A stretch of 64,000 nt of DNA from Kitagawia praeruptora. Its lineage: Eukaryota; Streptophyta; Magnoliopsida; Apiales; Apiaceae. The notes beneath the pieces are model-generated. The model was given only the letters and a program-made list of their open reading frames with translations. It had not been told where the DNA came from and ran no database searches. The DNA lies in the NCBI GenBank assembly GCA_037693485.1, contig CM075351.1, positions 156,988,501 to 157,052,500 on the forward strand. The letters are read 5' to 3'. Of the stretch, positions 1-12,117 are shown one piece after another. The stretch's first letter is position 1, and every line of letters starts with the position of its first letter. A program made the position numbers and the translations under genes.

Positions 1-1217
1 ATTACATTTATACAAGTGAAGTAGGTGGCTCGTGTACTGTTTGGAGGTGGTTCTTTGCATTGTCACCGCCAGCCCCTGGTAGTGCACCTTTTGATTCTTT
101 TTCCAATTCCTTCTTGGAGGCAGACGGCAAATGGCACCCATAGACAAATTTACCATCACATCGGTCATCTGCAACCACCAATCTTACGGCTGACACGAGC
201 TCATTTTGATCATTCATATCCAACTTTGGATTTAGTAGCTGCCATATACAGAGCACAACAATAAGAAATGACGGTGTTAGCAACAAAGGAGAGTTGATGA
301 TCCTGATCTATTAGCAGAAACTTGACTGAAAAATAATTCAATACAGTTAAAACTTGATTTCACATGAATACAGTCCAACAAACAGAATGCAAACCTTATT
401 TTGAATGAGTTCTTCAAGCTCTTTTCACTATATAAAGATTCAACTATGAAGAATAAATCAAAACACAACAAGATGCTAAAATCTAAAAAGCACAAATCTT
501 TATGAAACTCAAGAAAGATAAGTCTAAATGGTTGGATCTGACAGTGTACATATATGTTGTAAAGATTCAATCTTTACATATAACCAGAATGTTAACATGT
601 ATATATAGATCAGAAAAATTCAAAGCAAAATAAAATTAACTAAAAAAAATAAAAATTTGTACCTCCACTGCTTGCAGAAGAGCTGATAGAAGCAGAGTGT
701 ATGAAATAATTGGAGGCCTGTGTTTCTCTCAATACTGCTAGTCCCTTCGCTTTAGAGAGAGAGTAAGACAATAAGGTTTAAAAAATTAAAAATAAAAGAA
801 AAAATTTGGCTTTTTTATTTTATGTTTGCATTATGTAATTGAGAGAGTTTGAGTTATAATTCGAGTCGAGTTTGTCTTTATTACAGGAAATAAAATGAAT
901 GTAGTAGCTGCTGGATCTCTTTTTGTACTCAGGGGTGTAAAGGAGACATGTATAACAAACTCTGAATGATTCAACAAATATACCTGTTTATGCTTGCTTG
1001 TTCATCAGTAAAATCTGATGTTGCTTGCCACAAAGTATGCTTCCTAGGTTGTGGATTTGTCTCTCTAAAGAAAAGAGGCTGCCTTGATAGCTACGACAAA
1101 AGAGAAAATAAGAACACAAAAAATTGCAGAGGAAAAATAGTAGCAATGAGTTGTAAGCCGGACAAAAGCAATAAATAAGGATTCCATAGTAAAATGCATT
1201 AGGGAGATGAAAATCAC
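1..1217. other. Non-coding stretch, no recognised gene
   Basis: I recognise no gene here on either strand. The minus-strand reading frame over 8-286 gives a 92-residue peptide with a hydrophobic start, but it matches no family I know and has no partner exons. The exon that should follow the ASG1-like exon ending at 1218 (in homologues it begins with a conserved LAR.PLFF segment) is not visible anywhere down to position 1, so the gene fragment appears to end inside its intron. Confidence 0.5.
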
Positions 1218-2243
1218 CACTATATTCAAAATCCCAGGTTCATCATCAGCATAAGTTGCTTTCAGTGCCAAAATGTCGGACCACTGAATTTCAATCTTAT
1301 TCTTAAGACCACCATCAAGAACTTCCCAAACAAGCTTATGCTTTGCAAAGTAACACTTAGCAACCAAGTCTCCTTCGTGTTTTGACTTATACTGCACATA
1401 ATAAAAAAAACATTGCATTCTTTTTTATCAAACCAGAGAAAACCAATCCAAAAAAAAGGTATAATCGAAAAAAATTTGAATTATACCTCCCAAGTCCCGA
1501 TTTTCAGAAGTGTAGCAGGAAAGTTTGAAGCTTTAAGTTTATCATTACTATTAGAAGCAGCAGCAGCGACACCACTTTTTTGCTCTTTCTTTACAGGTCT
1601 GCCCTTGGGATTACTTTATTGAGAAAGCCTCATTTGAATTAAATCCAAAAGAGACGGGCTCTTTCTAAGCCTCAACCCTAACGGACTAGGCTCATCAAGT
1701 GGATTATATTGCGAAGGAGGTACAGGAAAAGCAGCATTACTTCCCAATTCAAACCCTTGTTCCTGATCAACAAAAATAAAAATATTCAGAACCCAAGAAA
1801 CAAAAAAATTAACCAACTACCAAACACAAACCCTAGAAACAATCTTCACTGCTACTTTTTCACAACTCTCCATGCATCAACAAATTACAACACTAGTTTT
1901 AAAAAAAATTATAACAATAAACCAATTAAAAAAAAACCATATTGTTTAGATATAATAAAAAGTATCTACGAGTCCAGTAAAACCATCCTAGTTTTGTAAA
2001 AGTGAGAAATAGACAATTGTGCTGGACATTAATTAAACCTAGAGTTGAAGAAGGAGATGGAATACCTAAATTAGACCACGATATGTTCTGTATTGAAGCA
2101 GGGTGGTCGGGAGTCGATGATAATGGGTCAAAGATTTGGAATTCAGAGCTACCGGGAATTATACAACCATGCCATGGTAATGATGATGATGATTTAGTAG
2201 TAGTGTTAATAAGGGATGAGCGGCAACCAACCAGTTCTTGCAA
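1218..2243 (-). pseudogene. ASG1-like gene fragment, broken
   Basis: Three exons can be read on the minus strand: about 2243-2039, 1762-1487 and 1391-1218, joined by GT-AG introns. The middle exon encodes the conserved PSPLGLRLRKSPSLLDLIQM block, and the third (58 codons, in frame after the TWE end of exon 2) encodes GDLVAKCYFAKHKLVWEVL and KIEIQWSDI. From memory these match the plant family of Arabidopsis At2g24100 (ALTERED SEED GERMINATION 1) and At4g30780, whose biochemical role is not settled. Exon 2 carries an in-frame TAA at 1616-1618 between the LSQ and SNPK segments, and the C-terminal exons are missing. The first exon is assigned only from its open frame and donor site, so its start is uncertain. 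It is most likely a dead duplicate or transposon-captured fragment. A CACTA terminus lies 0.9 kb upstream in the gene's own direction. Confidence 0.75.
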
Positions 2244-3084
2244 ACAACAAGAAAACGAGTCCAGTAATTACTCGTCACAAGTAATTACTCCCTCACAAGC
2301 AATTATACAAACAATTTATGTGCACACTACTCTCACAAGCAATTATACAAACAGTTTATACACAACAGTGAATATCACAAACTGTTGTGAATTACAAGTA
2401 ATTCTCACAAACAATTTGTCAAACAGTTGGAGTACACAACTTCACACTCAAACAAAATAGCTATATGGAATACAGACAATACACACATATACTACGGACA
2501 TATACACACACATATTACGGACAATACATATGTAGAAAACGCTATGATTTATGAATACATATGTAGAAAATGCTATGAAAATACTCAAACTAATCGGAAT
2601 CGCTATGTGAGAGACAAAGAGAGGGAAGTTACTGCTATGATTCAATCGGAATCGCTATGAAGCACTATACTGAATCGCTATGAATGGCTATGTGAGTAGA
2701 TGGAATCGCTGTGAATCACTTTCCCCGGCAGAAGACGTAGTCAATCGTAGTAAAAGAGGTCGTCTGAATGTGAATCGTAGTAGATGGTAACTTGAATCGA
2801 TTTTAGGCTTCTGGGTTAGTTTTATTTGAAGAAACAGATCAAGGGTGTAGTGTATGTGATGCTATAGTGACGATTTGATGAAGAACGAGGTAAACGGTGA
2901 TGGATTTTGGCCGGAAAATTGAACGGGGAGGCTAGGGCTTTCATCGTAACTCCAACTGGGACGGTGTGGGGTGGAATGAATTTGAGGGGATGTTTGTAAT
3001 TGAAAAGGTTTGTAATTAGGTCTGCATATATACAGATAATTGGGCAACTCATATATACAGATAATTTAATAAAGAAAATTAATC
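2244..3084. other. Non-coding stretch with short direct repeats
   Basis: No gene recognised. At 2270-2430 there are repeated CACAAGCAATTATACAAACA-like units. At 2540-2720 the short motif AATCGCTATGAA and variants recur about eight times in both perfect and altered form. The region could be the 5' flank of the ASG1-like fragment, but no promoter motif can be argued for. Confidence 0.4.
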
Positions 3085-3641
3085 ACCTTTATACATCTGT
3101 TTTTAAAGACAAGACGCATAAAGTGGAACTTTATACGTCTGTTGCAATATAACAGATGTATATAGTTGCATTTATACGTCTGTTGTAACATAACTGACGC
3201 AAATAATTCTCCGACAGACGTATAATACTACCATATACGTCTGTTTAGGTACAACAGATGCATAAAACTACTTTATGCGTCTGTTTAATGTAGGACAGAC
3301 GCATAAAACTACTTTACAAGTCTGTTTCGCCTGCAACAGACGCAAATGGGGAGACGCATATGGTAGTTTTTGTACTAGTGAAAGTGGAACTTTCTACATC
3401 TGTTGCAATATAACAGATGTATATAGTTGAATTTATACGTCTGTTGCAACATAACTGACGCAAATAATTCTCCGACAGACGTATAATACTACCATATACG
3501 TCTGTTTAGGTACAACAGACGCATAAAACTACTTTATGCGTCTGTTTAATGTAGGACAGACGCATAAAACTACTTTACACGTCTGTTTCGCCTGCAACAG
3601 ACGCAAATGGGGAGACGCATATGGTAGTTTTTGTACTAGTG
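3085..3641 (+). mobile_element. CACTA transposon right end, duplicated in tandem
   Basis: The sequence is packed with the subterminal motif ACGTCTGTT and its inverse (AACAGACG), and ends twice in TTTTTGTACTAGTG, which is an inverted CACTAGTACAAAAA terminus of the CACTA (En/Spm) superfamily. The two ends lie at 3380 and 3641. The 260 bp before them are near-identical copies (from 3121 and from 3382, period 261). No matching left terminus starting CACTAGTACAAAA occurs to the left in the window, so the element starts outside the window or is truncated. The ASG1-like fragment could lie inside it. Confidence 0.75.
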
Positions 3642-5367
3642 AATTGTCTAGAAAAATACTATAGATAATATTCAGCAAGAGATGTGGATGAAATTTTCAA
3701 ATATCTTGTCCTTCCAATTTCTTTAAATGGACCAAAAAAGAAAATATTTAACTTTCTCAAGGAAAATATTATTTAAAAAATCAGCTTGTGGGAAGAAGAA
3801 AAAAATTGAAGTGCAAGTAAATAAGTTTTGAGCAAATGTATTTCTCAAGGGTCCTGATTAATGTGATGAGTTGTTTGTGCTTCCAAGCATCTTTTTTAAG
3901 TTATTGAGATGTCACTTGCTCAGTTATGTGGGGGTCTAACCCAAAGAAGGAATTTTTTTCTTACAATATAAAATTTATATTGAAAATTTTCTTATAATTA
4001 GTTTAAATTAAAACTACTTTACTTTAGATTAGTTTATTTTTAATTACTTTTTTGTCTTAATTTATTTACATACTATGGTATAGTGATTGATTTTGTCGTT
4101 TGAATTTATTTGTAGTATTTAATTTATAAAATATTTTGATTTTATTAATCTTACCTTCAGTAAGTAAGAGTGAAAATGAACAATGGGAGCTGGTTGAAAA
4201 CTAATACAAGTTCGAGTTCGGTCAAAACTCAACTTAAATGATTAGAACCTGGGTTTTTGCTCGGCTCAAGATTTTAAAGAGCCCAACTCGAGTATACCAC
4301 TAGCTTGGCTTGAAAATAAATCAAAAATAAGCTCAAACATATTTTTTCGGTTATTGATCTTTGTATTTAAATTGTTTTTTTTTAAATTTTCACTTGGATG
4401 TTCAGGAAGGGTTCTTTTGATTTATTATGTTTTCGCATTACATTATTGTTTATTGAATTATAGCCTTTTGATTTATTAAGTTTACCATATTTCCTTTGGT
4501 ATCTATAATTCATGGTTAACAATTTTTCAATAGAATTGTGTTACAATATTTATTTGACAGTTTTAAAATGAAATGAAATTTCAAAAAAAAATGAGCTTCA
4601 ACTCGATTTTAAAATTTCGAAGATCAACATGTTCGAGGTTGAGTTTGAGTGGGTTAACTGGTTCGCATTCCGAGTTATAACATACTACAATGGAATTGTA
4701 ACTTATGAAATATTTAAAATTGATATAATATGGGTTAAGTACTACCAATCTTTATATTTTTGCATTATAATTAGTACTATTATTATTCTTGCATTTGAAT
4801 ATAAATCTTTTCAACATGATATATTAGTTCTTTTGTCAGTTAATATAAATTTAAAATATCAACTTTGCTCAACATCTAGTCTTCCACCTTGTTAAGGGGA
4901 TTCCAAAGGTTATAATATTATTTGAGTAAATGACTATAATATTACATTTTTAAAATTTATAATTCAAAATGTTACTTTTCATACTAGATTAGTTACACGT
5001 GTCAACATCGGATTTGTCTTTTAGATAAAAAAAAAAAGGAGTGTTGATTACGTGCCCTATTTTGCAAATATTGTGAAGCTTTATGTAATGTTTTTAAAAA
5101 TAGATAATAATGCAGTTTCCCTTCTGATAGAGTGCAGTTAATTTGTTTCCAGTGAGCTATGTTGTCAGAAATGAAACAGGTTTTCCAAATTGAGAGGCGC
5201 AAACAGATTTGAAGATTAATTATGCATGTGTGAGTATATAGTTTGATTATAAAGAGCTGAGGAGAATCTGAGCTGACAATATAGACTTTAACTAACATGT
5301 GATTTAGCAGATCATGTTGATAATACTCCTGAAACAAAAAAAAGACAAAACAAGAAAGCCATATTAT
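3642..5367. other. AT-rich spacer, no gene
   Basis: Very AT-rich DNA without a credible reading frame. Between about 4200 and 4680 there are scattered GCTCGAGTT/AACTCGAG-type words (for example GAGTTCGGTCAAAACTC and CCCAACTCGAGT) of the kind found in degenerate plant dispersed repeats, but I could not set boundaries. Confidence 0.4.
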
Positions 5368-5394
5368 CAGTACAAGAAACAGAGCTATTTCCGA

Positions 5395-5850
5395 CCCTTA
5401 TATTTTCGATCGCCATAATAAAACCGACCGTTGTTATTTTACAGGAGTTAAAACCGACCGTTTGGAAAAATGGTCGGTTTTATAATAAAACCGACCATTA
5501 AACCCGACCAGTGTGGGCCCTACGACACACTTTGATACTAAATAATTGACTGATGAGCCACATCATACTAAACCGACCAATAAAACCGACCATTATTATT
5601 GGTGGAGCCCACCTTCATTCTAAATCACTAAACCGACCATTAAATCCGACCATATGTTTTTGGTCATACCACGTCATCCTAAACCGACCAATGAAATCCA
5701 ACCGTATGGTCGGTTATTAAACCGACCAATGAAATCCTACCGTAATGGTCGGATTAAACCTGCATTAAATGCTACCACCAACCTCTGCACCGTTTCTTGA
5801 GAAAGTTTAATATTATTTTAATAAAACCGACCGTTGTGGTCGGATATATG
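5395..5850. repeat. Left subterminal CCGACC repeats of CACTA element
   Basis: About 20 copies of AAACCGACC or its inverse GGTCGGTTT in both orientations, some forming perfect short hairpins (for example around 5455-5510). In CACTA elements such arrays are the binding sites for the element-encoded TNPA-type protein. Here that role is inferred from position only. Confidence 0.7.
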
Positions 5851-6245
5851 ACTAGCCTTATTCTATCTATACGTCTCTTTTTCTTTACTTCTTCCTCTTC
5901 ATTTATTGTATATCAATTTCTCTTCATTTATTGTATGGTTGGGGAGAAAATTTTTGTAAGGTGAAGATCTTGAAGAATATTGAAAGATCATTAATGGTAT
6001 GTCATTAATTCATGTTTATATTTGTTTTTGTTTTAATATTTGTTCAATTTGTGAATATAATATACATGTTTATACATACTATATTTGTGAATATATACAT
6101 ACAATATGTTCTTTATTCTTTGTTTGTGAAGAGAAATTGATTTTTGTAGTAACATGAGCTTGCATTTTTATTTAATTTATCTTAATTGTGTGAAATGTGA
6201 ATATGTATTTTTGTTGATTTGTAGTTATGTGAAAAATGCATTATG

Positions 6246-6251
6246 AAATTG

Positions 6252-6313
<62 letters not shown>

Positions 6314-6648
6314 GTTGATTCAAATGAGAACCATTATCTAAAAGAGAACCGGAGAACCATTGGATCCTACTGTAGAACCTATTTTGTTTCATAATAAAAA
6401 TATAGTGTCCTGCTATTAAATTTCAAATTTATGCACATGAAATTAAAATTTTTACAATTGAACTTGCTTCTTTTTTAAAGTTTTCCACATGACATTTAAA
6501 GTTCTACAACCGAACTTATTTTTCTACAAAGTTCTACGACTGAACTTACTTTTTTCAACAAATATTCTGTTACTGAACTTAAAGTTCCGCTGCTGAACTG
6601 ATTAGAGTTCTCCGGTTCTCAGTTTAGCGTGGTTCTCCATAGAGCGTG

Positions 6649-6720
<72 letters not shown>
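6246..6720. mobile_element. MITE-like inverted-repeat element inside a (TA)n tract
   Basis: A unit of about 340 bp (6311-6652) is flanked on both sides by long (TA)n runs (6256-6310 and 6653-6719). Its ends are imperfect inverted repeats: the left end reads GAGAACCATTATCTAAAAGA then GAACCGGAGAACC, and the reverse complement of the right end reads GAGAACCACGCTAAACTGAG then AACCGGAGAACTC. No ORF. Insertion at TA microsatellites resembles the rice Micron-type elements. The superfamily is not established. It lies immediately upstream of the transposase start codon. Confidence 0.6.
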
Positions 6721-6722
<2 letters not shown>

Positions 6723-6723
6723 G

Positions 6724-9700
6724 ATGTCGAATCAGGATTGGATGAACCGACGTGTGGAAAATAATTTACTTTCATCGAATAATGAATATTGGGATGGTGT
6801 GAAAGAATTTTTGGAGTTCGCGTGTAAAAATGGGATGAGGGGCGAAAAAATATTATGTCCGTGTAACAAATGTAAAAATACGTTGTGGGCGAAAGTTGAA
6901 AGTGTTGAACTTCACTTATATAGAAATGGTATTATGGAACATTATAAAGTATGGACTTCGCATGGTGAAAAAAGAGAAGTTATCAAAAACAACAAATGTA
7001 AGCGTACCTCGGAAAAGATTGTTGAAGAAGAGGTTGTTGAAGAACCTTTTTATTTGAACGCATTATTACGAGATATGAGTGGTGAAAATCATGGTGATGC
7101 GAGTAATAGTAACGTTGAAGAACCACCAAATGCATATGCTTCTCAATTATTACAAGGATGTTAAAGATTCGGGAGCTCCAATTTATCCGGGTAACACAAC
7201 TTTTACAAGAATGTCATTGACCACTCGATTGTTACATTTTAAAAATATGGCACAATGCTCTGAAAAGTTCTTTGATTCTTTACTTGCATTGCTTGGTGAA
7301 GTTCTTCCTAAGGACCATACTTTACCGAATTCTTATTACATTATGAAAACAATGATGAACAAGTTAACTTTGGGATATAAGAATATTGATGTATGTGAGA
7401 ATGATTGTATGTTGTACTACGGTGATGATGAGAACAAGATTGTTTGTGACATTTGTGGTAAAAGTCGTTACAAAGGTAAAAAAAAAAGAAAAACGGAAGA
7501 GGGATACCGAACAATGTCTTGAGATATTTTCCACTTATCCCTCGTCTACAAAGATTGTATATGTCGGAGCATACCGCTAAACACATGACATGGTACAAAA
7601 AAAGGGAAACAAAGTCGGGGGAACTTAGTCACCCTACAGACGGAGACGAGTGGAAAGAATTTGATCGTCGTTATCCAAGATTTGCAATGGAGAGTAGGAA
7701 TATCTGTCTTGGACTTGCAACTGATGGCTTTTGCCCTTTTAGCAATTCCGGCAAAAAGGTGTACTCGGTGTGGCCGGTTATAGTGGTGGTCTACAATCTT
7801 CCTCCCTCTATGGGAATGAAAAAACCGTACACTTTTATGCCTCTTTTAATTCCCGGAGAAAAGAGTCCAGCCAAGAATTTAAATATGTATCTTAGACCTC
7901 TCATAAATGAATTAAAGGAGTTGTGGGATGTAGGGGTGGAAACATTTGATCAATCATTAAAGCAAAATTTTACCTTGAGGGCGACGGTTACATGGAAAAC
8001 TCTCATGTCCGGTTTGTAGTGGAAAAATTCAAGGAATTCAATTGAAAACATGTGGAAAATGTAGCTTTTTTGGTACAAATCGTTGTTTCTTACCCGAAGA
8101 TGATCCTCTCCGTCTTCCAATACTAAGTTTCCAAGTGAAGAAAAAAGGGTGTTTGTTGGTCACTCAAGTGGTGAGTATTTGAAGAATTTTTATGAAAATT
8201 TAAAATTTCCACCACCCAGAAGAGAAAACAAAAATAAGAAAAGTAATGGTTTCGGAGTTGATCACAATTGGACGCACCTTTCAATGTTTTTTGAGTTGCC
8301 ATATTGGTCATCACTTTCAATGTGTCATTGTATCGATGTCATGCACACCGAAAAAAATGTGTTTGACAATATTTTTTATACTATCATCAATGATACAAAC
8401 AAGACGAAGGATCACAAGAAGGCAAGGATCGATTGCAAGTTGATGAATGTTTTGCCCGAGTTATGGATCGAAGGTGGAAAAAAGCCAAAAGCACCTTTTA
8501 CACTCACAAAAAAACAACGAAAACTCATGTGTGATTGGTTTCGTTCATTGTCACTTCCGGATGGTTATGCATCAAATATAGGCCATTGTTGTAAAGAGAA
8601 TTGTACGTTTTCGGGGTTCAAATCACATGATTGTCATATTATCATGCAAAAGTTGTTGCCGCATGTGATTCGTGAGCTTCTACCTCAATATATTGTTGAT
8701 GCACTATCTTCGCTTTCAAATTTCTATCATGACATTTGCTCTTCTACCTTAATCCGAGATGATTTAAATTTATTGGAAAAGTCTATAGTCCGAACGATGC
8801 TCGTGCTAGAAACATTTTTTCCACCAAGTTTTTTTGATTCAATGGAGCACTTGGTACTACACTTGGCCGAAGAATGTAGGTTAGGAGGCCCCGTTAATTA
8901 TCATTAGATGTATTTTGTTGAGAGAATGATGGGATATATGAAGCATAAGGTTCGTAGTAAGGCAAGGGTTGAAGGTTCAATTACAGAACATTATATAGAA
9001 GATGAGCTATTGAATTTCTTCTCATTCTACTTTGATTCTAAATCCGTCACAGTTCATAATCAATTACGGCGTAACGAGGTTGTGTGTGGCACAAATGACA
9101 AAAATGAACTCGAAGTGTTCATATATCCTATTAGCACCACGGGAAAGCACAAAATGCATATTTGACGGATGAAGAACGATTACTTGTGGACGAATATGTT
9201 TTCATGAACTCACCCGAAGTTCAACCTTACATACTAGAGTATAAAACTCACGTGAAAGAAGAACAACCAGACACAACACCGGAAGAATTGGAGAGATTGT
9301 TATAAACCGAATTTAAATCATGGTTTCGCACAAAGGTTGAGAACGATGATGTGAACGGTCCGCGTTTTAGATCCTTACTTTTGGGACCAGAAAAATTGGC
9401 AATGTTTAATGAAATTTTTGCCGTTAATGGCAACAAATTTCATACTAAATCTTCTTCAAGTGGTAGTTCGGGAGTTATGGTCAAATGTAGTTCACATAAT
9501 AATGTCTTAAATGATTATTATGGTCAATTACAAAAAATCATCAAACTTATTTATCAAGGTGGAAAACAAGTTTACTTGTGCAAATGTGAATGGTTCGATA
9601 GTGCCGGATCCGGTGTGCGGATTGACCAAAATCGTGTTATTACAGTTGATGTAAATTCACGATTACAATCAAATGAGACATTTATCTTGGCTAGTCAAGC

Positions 9701-10058
9701 TAGTCAAGTGTATTATGCTCCTAGTGTGTTGTATCCACAAGGTAACATATATACGGTTATTACAAGTAAAAGTCGTCCCTTTAATGAATCGATAAATTCA
9801 TGTAGAGAAGAAGAAGCCTTTCAAGAAAATCAATCGAGACCTTCATTTTCTTTATTTGTTGATTTTGCTCAATATGCGCCCATGACACAAAATCACCAAC
9901 AAGAAGAAGACGAGGAAGAGGAGGAGGATGAAGAAAAAGAAGAGAATAACGAAGAAGGAGAAGAAAAAGAAGAAAAAAAAAAGAAGAAGAAGAAGAAGAA
10001 GAAGAAGAAGAAGATGGTGATGATGATTCCGATTATGATTAAGTGTAAATTATTTTAA
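6724..10058 (+). pseudogene. TNP2-type CACTA transposase, frameshifted
   Basis: Read in order, with breaks: 6724-7164 is the transposase-associated domain (MSNQDWMNRR start; CPCNKC zinc-type motif). A frameshift near 7150 leads into the N-terminal TNP2 region (IDVCENDCMLYYG, CDICGKSRYK). A second frameshift near 7495 opens the TNP2 core (RYFPLIPRLQRLYMSEHTAK, NLPPSMGMKKPYTF) to a stop at 8017. About 30 residues appear deleted there, and the frame resumes with TCGKCSFFGTNRCFLPEDDP. A further shift gives 8149-8907 (CHCIDVMHTEKNV, then a DUF4218-like part), with a TAG at 8905 in place of a usual Trp. The frame then runs to 9164, shifts again, has a TAA at 9303, and ends with a DUF4216-like domain and an acidic/lysine tail from (GAA/AAG)n. 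At least four shifts and three stops make it non-functional. Start chosen at the ATG just after the TA tract. Confidence 0.88.
9897..10017 (+). repeat. (GAA/AAG)n trinucleotide tract
   Basis: Purine-only GAA/GAG/AAG repeat of about 120 bp at the 3' end of the transposase remnant. It encodes a Glu-rich then Lys-rich tail. The length is probably variable between copies. Confidence 0.7.
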
Positions 10059-10399
10059 TTAAGTATGATCGATACGATGTTTGCAATTATAACTTAATAT
10101 TTTGTGGGATTCATTTTATGTATGAATAGGTGATTATAACTATGGTTTATGTTTGAGTAGCCGGTTGTTAGTTTTTTAAATTATTGCATGTAAATTAAGT
10201 TTGCTATATTTTGGAAAACTCGCGATTTAATGTATGTAGTTGGTTTTCATGGATTATGCTATTTGGTTAATTAAATGTGTTTATTTTGTTGGTACTGGAT
10301 TGGTGGTGATGTTGGTTTTATCTTGTTCTTGGTTTTGATTGTGTTTTTGGCAATAGTGTAGGGGAACCAGAACTGCAGCCCAAAAAAAATTGCAAACTA
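10059..10399 (+). other. Transposase 3' flank, non-coding
   Basis: T-rich sequence after the last transposase frame with no ORF. It leads into the second block of CCGACC repeats and is compatible with a 3' untranslated region, though no signal proves it. Confidence 0.4.
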
Positions 10400-10765
10400 A
10401 ACCCGACCGTTTACTCCGACCGAAGGAGCAAAACCGACCATTTTTGACCATTTACTCCCAGTAAAACCGACCACATTCATACTATATTGGTCGGTTACAA
10501 AAAAGGCAAAAAATCCAGTAAAACCTTCTGGAATAAATCCGACCGTAATGGTCGGTTAGTTATAAAATCGACCGTAATGGTCGGTTAAAAAACCGACCAA
10601 TAAAACCGACCGTTAATAATAAAAATAAAAAATAATTAACAATTAAAATAAAAAATAATCATATATTATTTTAGGCACTAAAACGACCAATACAACCGAC
10701 CGTAATGGTCGGTTTTAAACCCTAGCGGTCGGTATATAACCGACCAAAATGGTCGGTTTTATGCT
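10400..10765. repeat. Second block of CCGACC subterminal repeats
   Basis: Same motif as the left end (AACCGACC and GGTCGGTT, both orientations), with hairpins such as GACCGTAATGGTCGG near 10540-10590. It supports this being the right half of the same CACTA element. Confidence 0.7.
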
Positions 10766-11332
10766 GATGTCATAAATGCAAAAACAACCATGCTTCATTT
10801 AAATATTTGCACACACTTTTTTATTATTTATTTTTCTACATATTGTTAGTATTAAGTTTTATGAATTAATTAAAAACATTCTATTTTTTTTAATCATGTT
10901 ACATAATTTTCAATAATTATATATTATTTTAGGCAATAAAAATAACAAACAATTAAATTTACCAACTTAAATAAAATTAGAATTTTCTAATTTCATAGTG
11001 TTGACTTTGTTCATAAGAAAAAACATCAACAAATGTTTTCACATTTTTTTTAAAAAATCTAAATTTGCGTACTTAATGCATAATTAAGTGTCATTTTTTT
11101 TAAAAAAATTGTAAATTAGTATAACACTATAATTTTGACCAGTTCTCGAACTATTTATATTATATTGTATATAAAGTCAAGTTATGTCTTAAAAATCTTA
11201 TTTTACAACATTTAAGTTACGGTTACGTGAAAATTCGGAATATCAGGTGTATAAAGTAATACAATTCGTAGCCATGCATAAATCAAAAAACTTTGGTGAA
11301 AACTTGGTCTTTTCATATTTTTAAGTCAATCA
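10766..11332. other. AT-rich stretch without gene
   Basis: No ORF of note and no repeat that I can delimit. It lies between two repeat blocks of the CACTA right arm. Confidence 0.4.
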
Positions 11333-11789
11333 GGGTAACATTTATCACACAAATAGTGATTATGACTACCTGGGTGTGTATGAATTTATGTTCAAAACTT
11401 GGTTTTTTTCCTATTTTCATTTAATTTTTTAATTTATTTTACAAACTAGTTAAAAATGGGAGAAAAATAAAAAACATGGCAAATTATTGAATTTAGGGTA
11501 ACATTCATCACTCAAATAGTGAGTATGACTACTTGGGTGTGTATGAATTTATGTTTAAAACTTGGTTTTTTTCCTATTTTTATTTAATTTTTTAATTTAT
11601 TTTACAAACTAGTTAAAAATGGGGGAAAAATAAAAAAAATATGGCAAATTAATGAATTTAGGGTAACATTCATCACACAAATAGTGAGTATGAATACTTG
11701 GGTGTGTATGAATTTATGTTCAAAACTTGGCATTTTTCCTATTTTTATTTAGTTTTTTAATTTATTTTACAAACTAGTTAAAAATGGGG
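11333..11789 (+). repeat. Three tandem copies of a ~164-bp unit
   Basis: Units begin at 11333, 11496 and 11661 with GGGTAACATT(T/C)ATCAC, and share GGGTGTGTATGAATTTATGT and TTACAAACTAGTTAAAAATG. They differ by a few substitutions and short indels. Probably a local expansion inside the CACTA right arm. Confidence 0.75.
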
Positions 11790-12000
11790 GATTAAAACCG
11801 ACCACTATGGTCGGTTTTAATTTGGAGGGAAACGAAAATATTAAAAGTGCCATTAAAATTTTAATAACCGACTAACATGGTCGATTTTAATTTGGAGGGA
11901 AACGAAAATATTAAAAGTGCAAGTAAAATTTAAATACCACGCCAATTGTAAAACCGACCATCTAAAACCGACCATATATAAAGTTAACGGTCGGTTTTAT
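11790..12000. repeat. Third CCGACC block with a 70-bp direct repeat
   Basis: GGTCGGTTTTAATTTGGAGG at 11809 recurs with one change at 11879 (period 70), including GGAAACGAAAATATT. More AAACCGACC motifs follow at 11950-12000. Confidence 0.6.
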
Positions 12001-12117
12001 TCCGGGTTAGGCTAAAAATAACGCCAGTTTCCCCCTTTCTCATTATGCTCTAATTAAACCTTAAAAGTCTCTCTTTTCTCCCTTTTCGCTCTTTTCTCTC
12101 CGTCAAAACTCAAGAAC

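Larger units (their letters stand above)
5368..12010 (+). mobile_element. Old CACTA (En/Spm) element with TNP2 remnant
   Basis: The left end reads CAGTACAAGAAACAGAGCTA, one base off the common CACTACAAGAAA terminus, and is followed by ATTTCCGACC and then dense CCGACC/GGTCGG subterminal repeats. A TNP2-type transposase pseudogene follows, and a second block of the same subterminal repeats fills 10400-12000. A matching right terminus (ending TAGTG) was not found near 12010, so the right edge given is only where the subterminal repeats stop. Two further ORFs (12118 and 23492) may belong to the same element if the DNA between them is a later insertion. Confidence 0.7.

Noticed and set aside
8..286. 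Minus-strand 92-residue ORF as a C-terminal exon of the ASG1-like gene
   Set aside because: Its residues do not resemble the conserved C-terminal blocks of that family, and no acceptor site with matching phase was found.
11990..12060. Right terminus of the old CACTA element here
   Set aside because: The subterminal repeats stop, but no sequence ending in TAGTG with the inverted CAGTACAAGAAA pattern is present.
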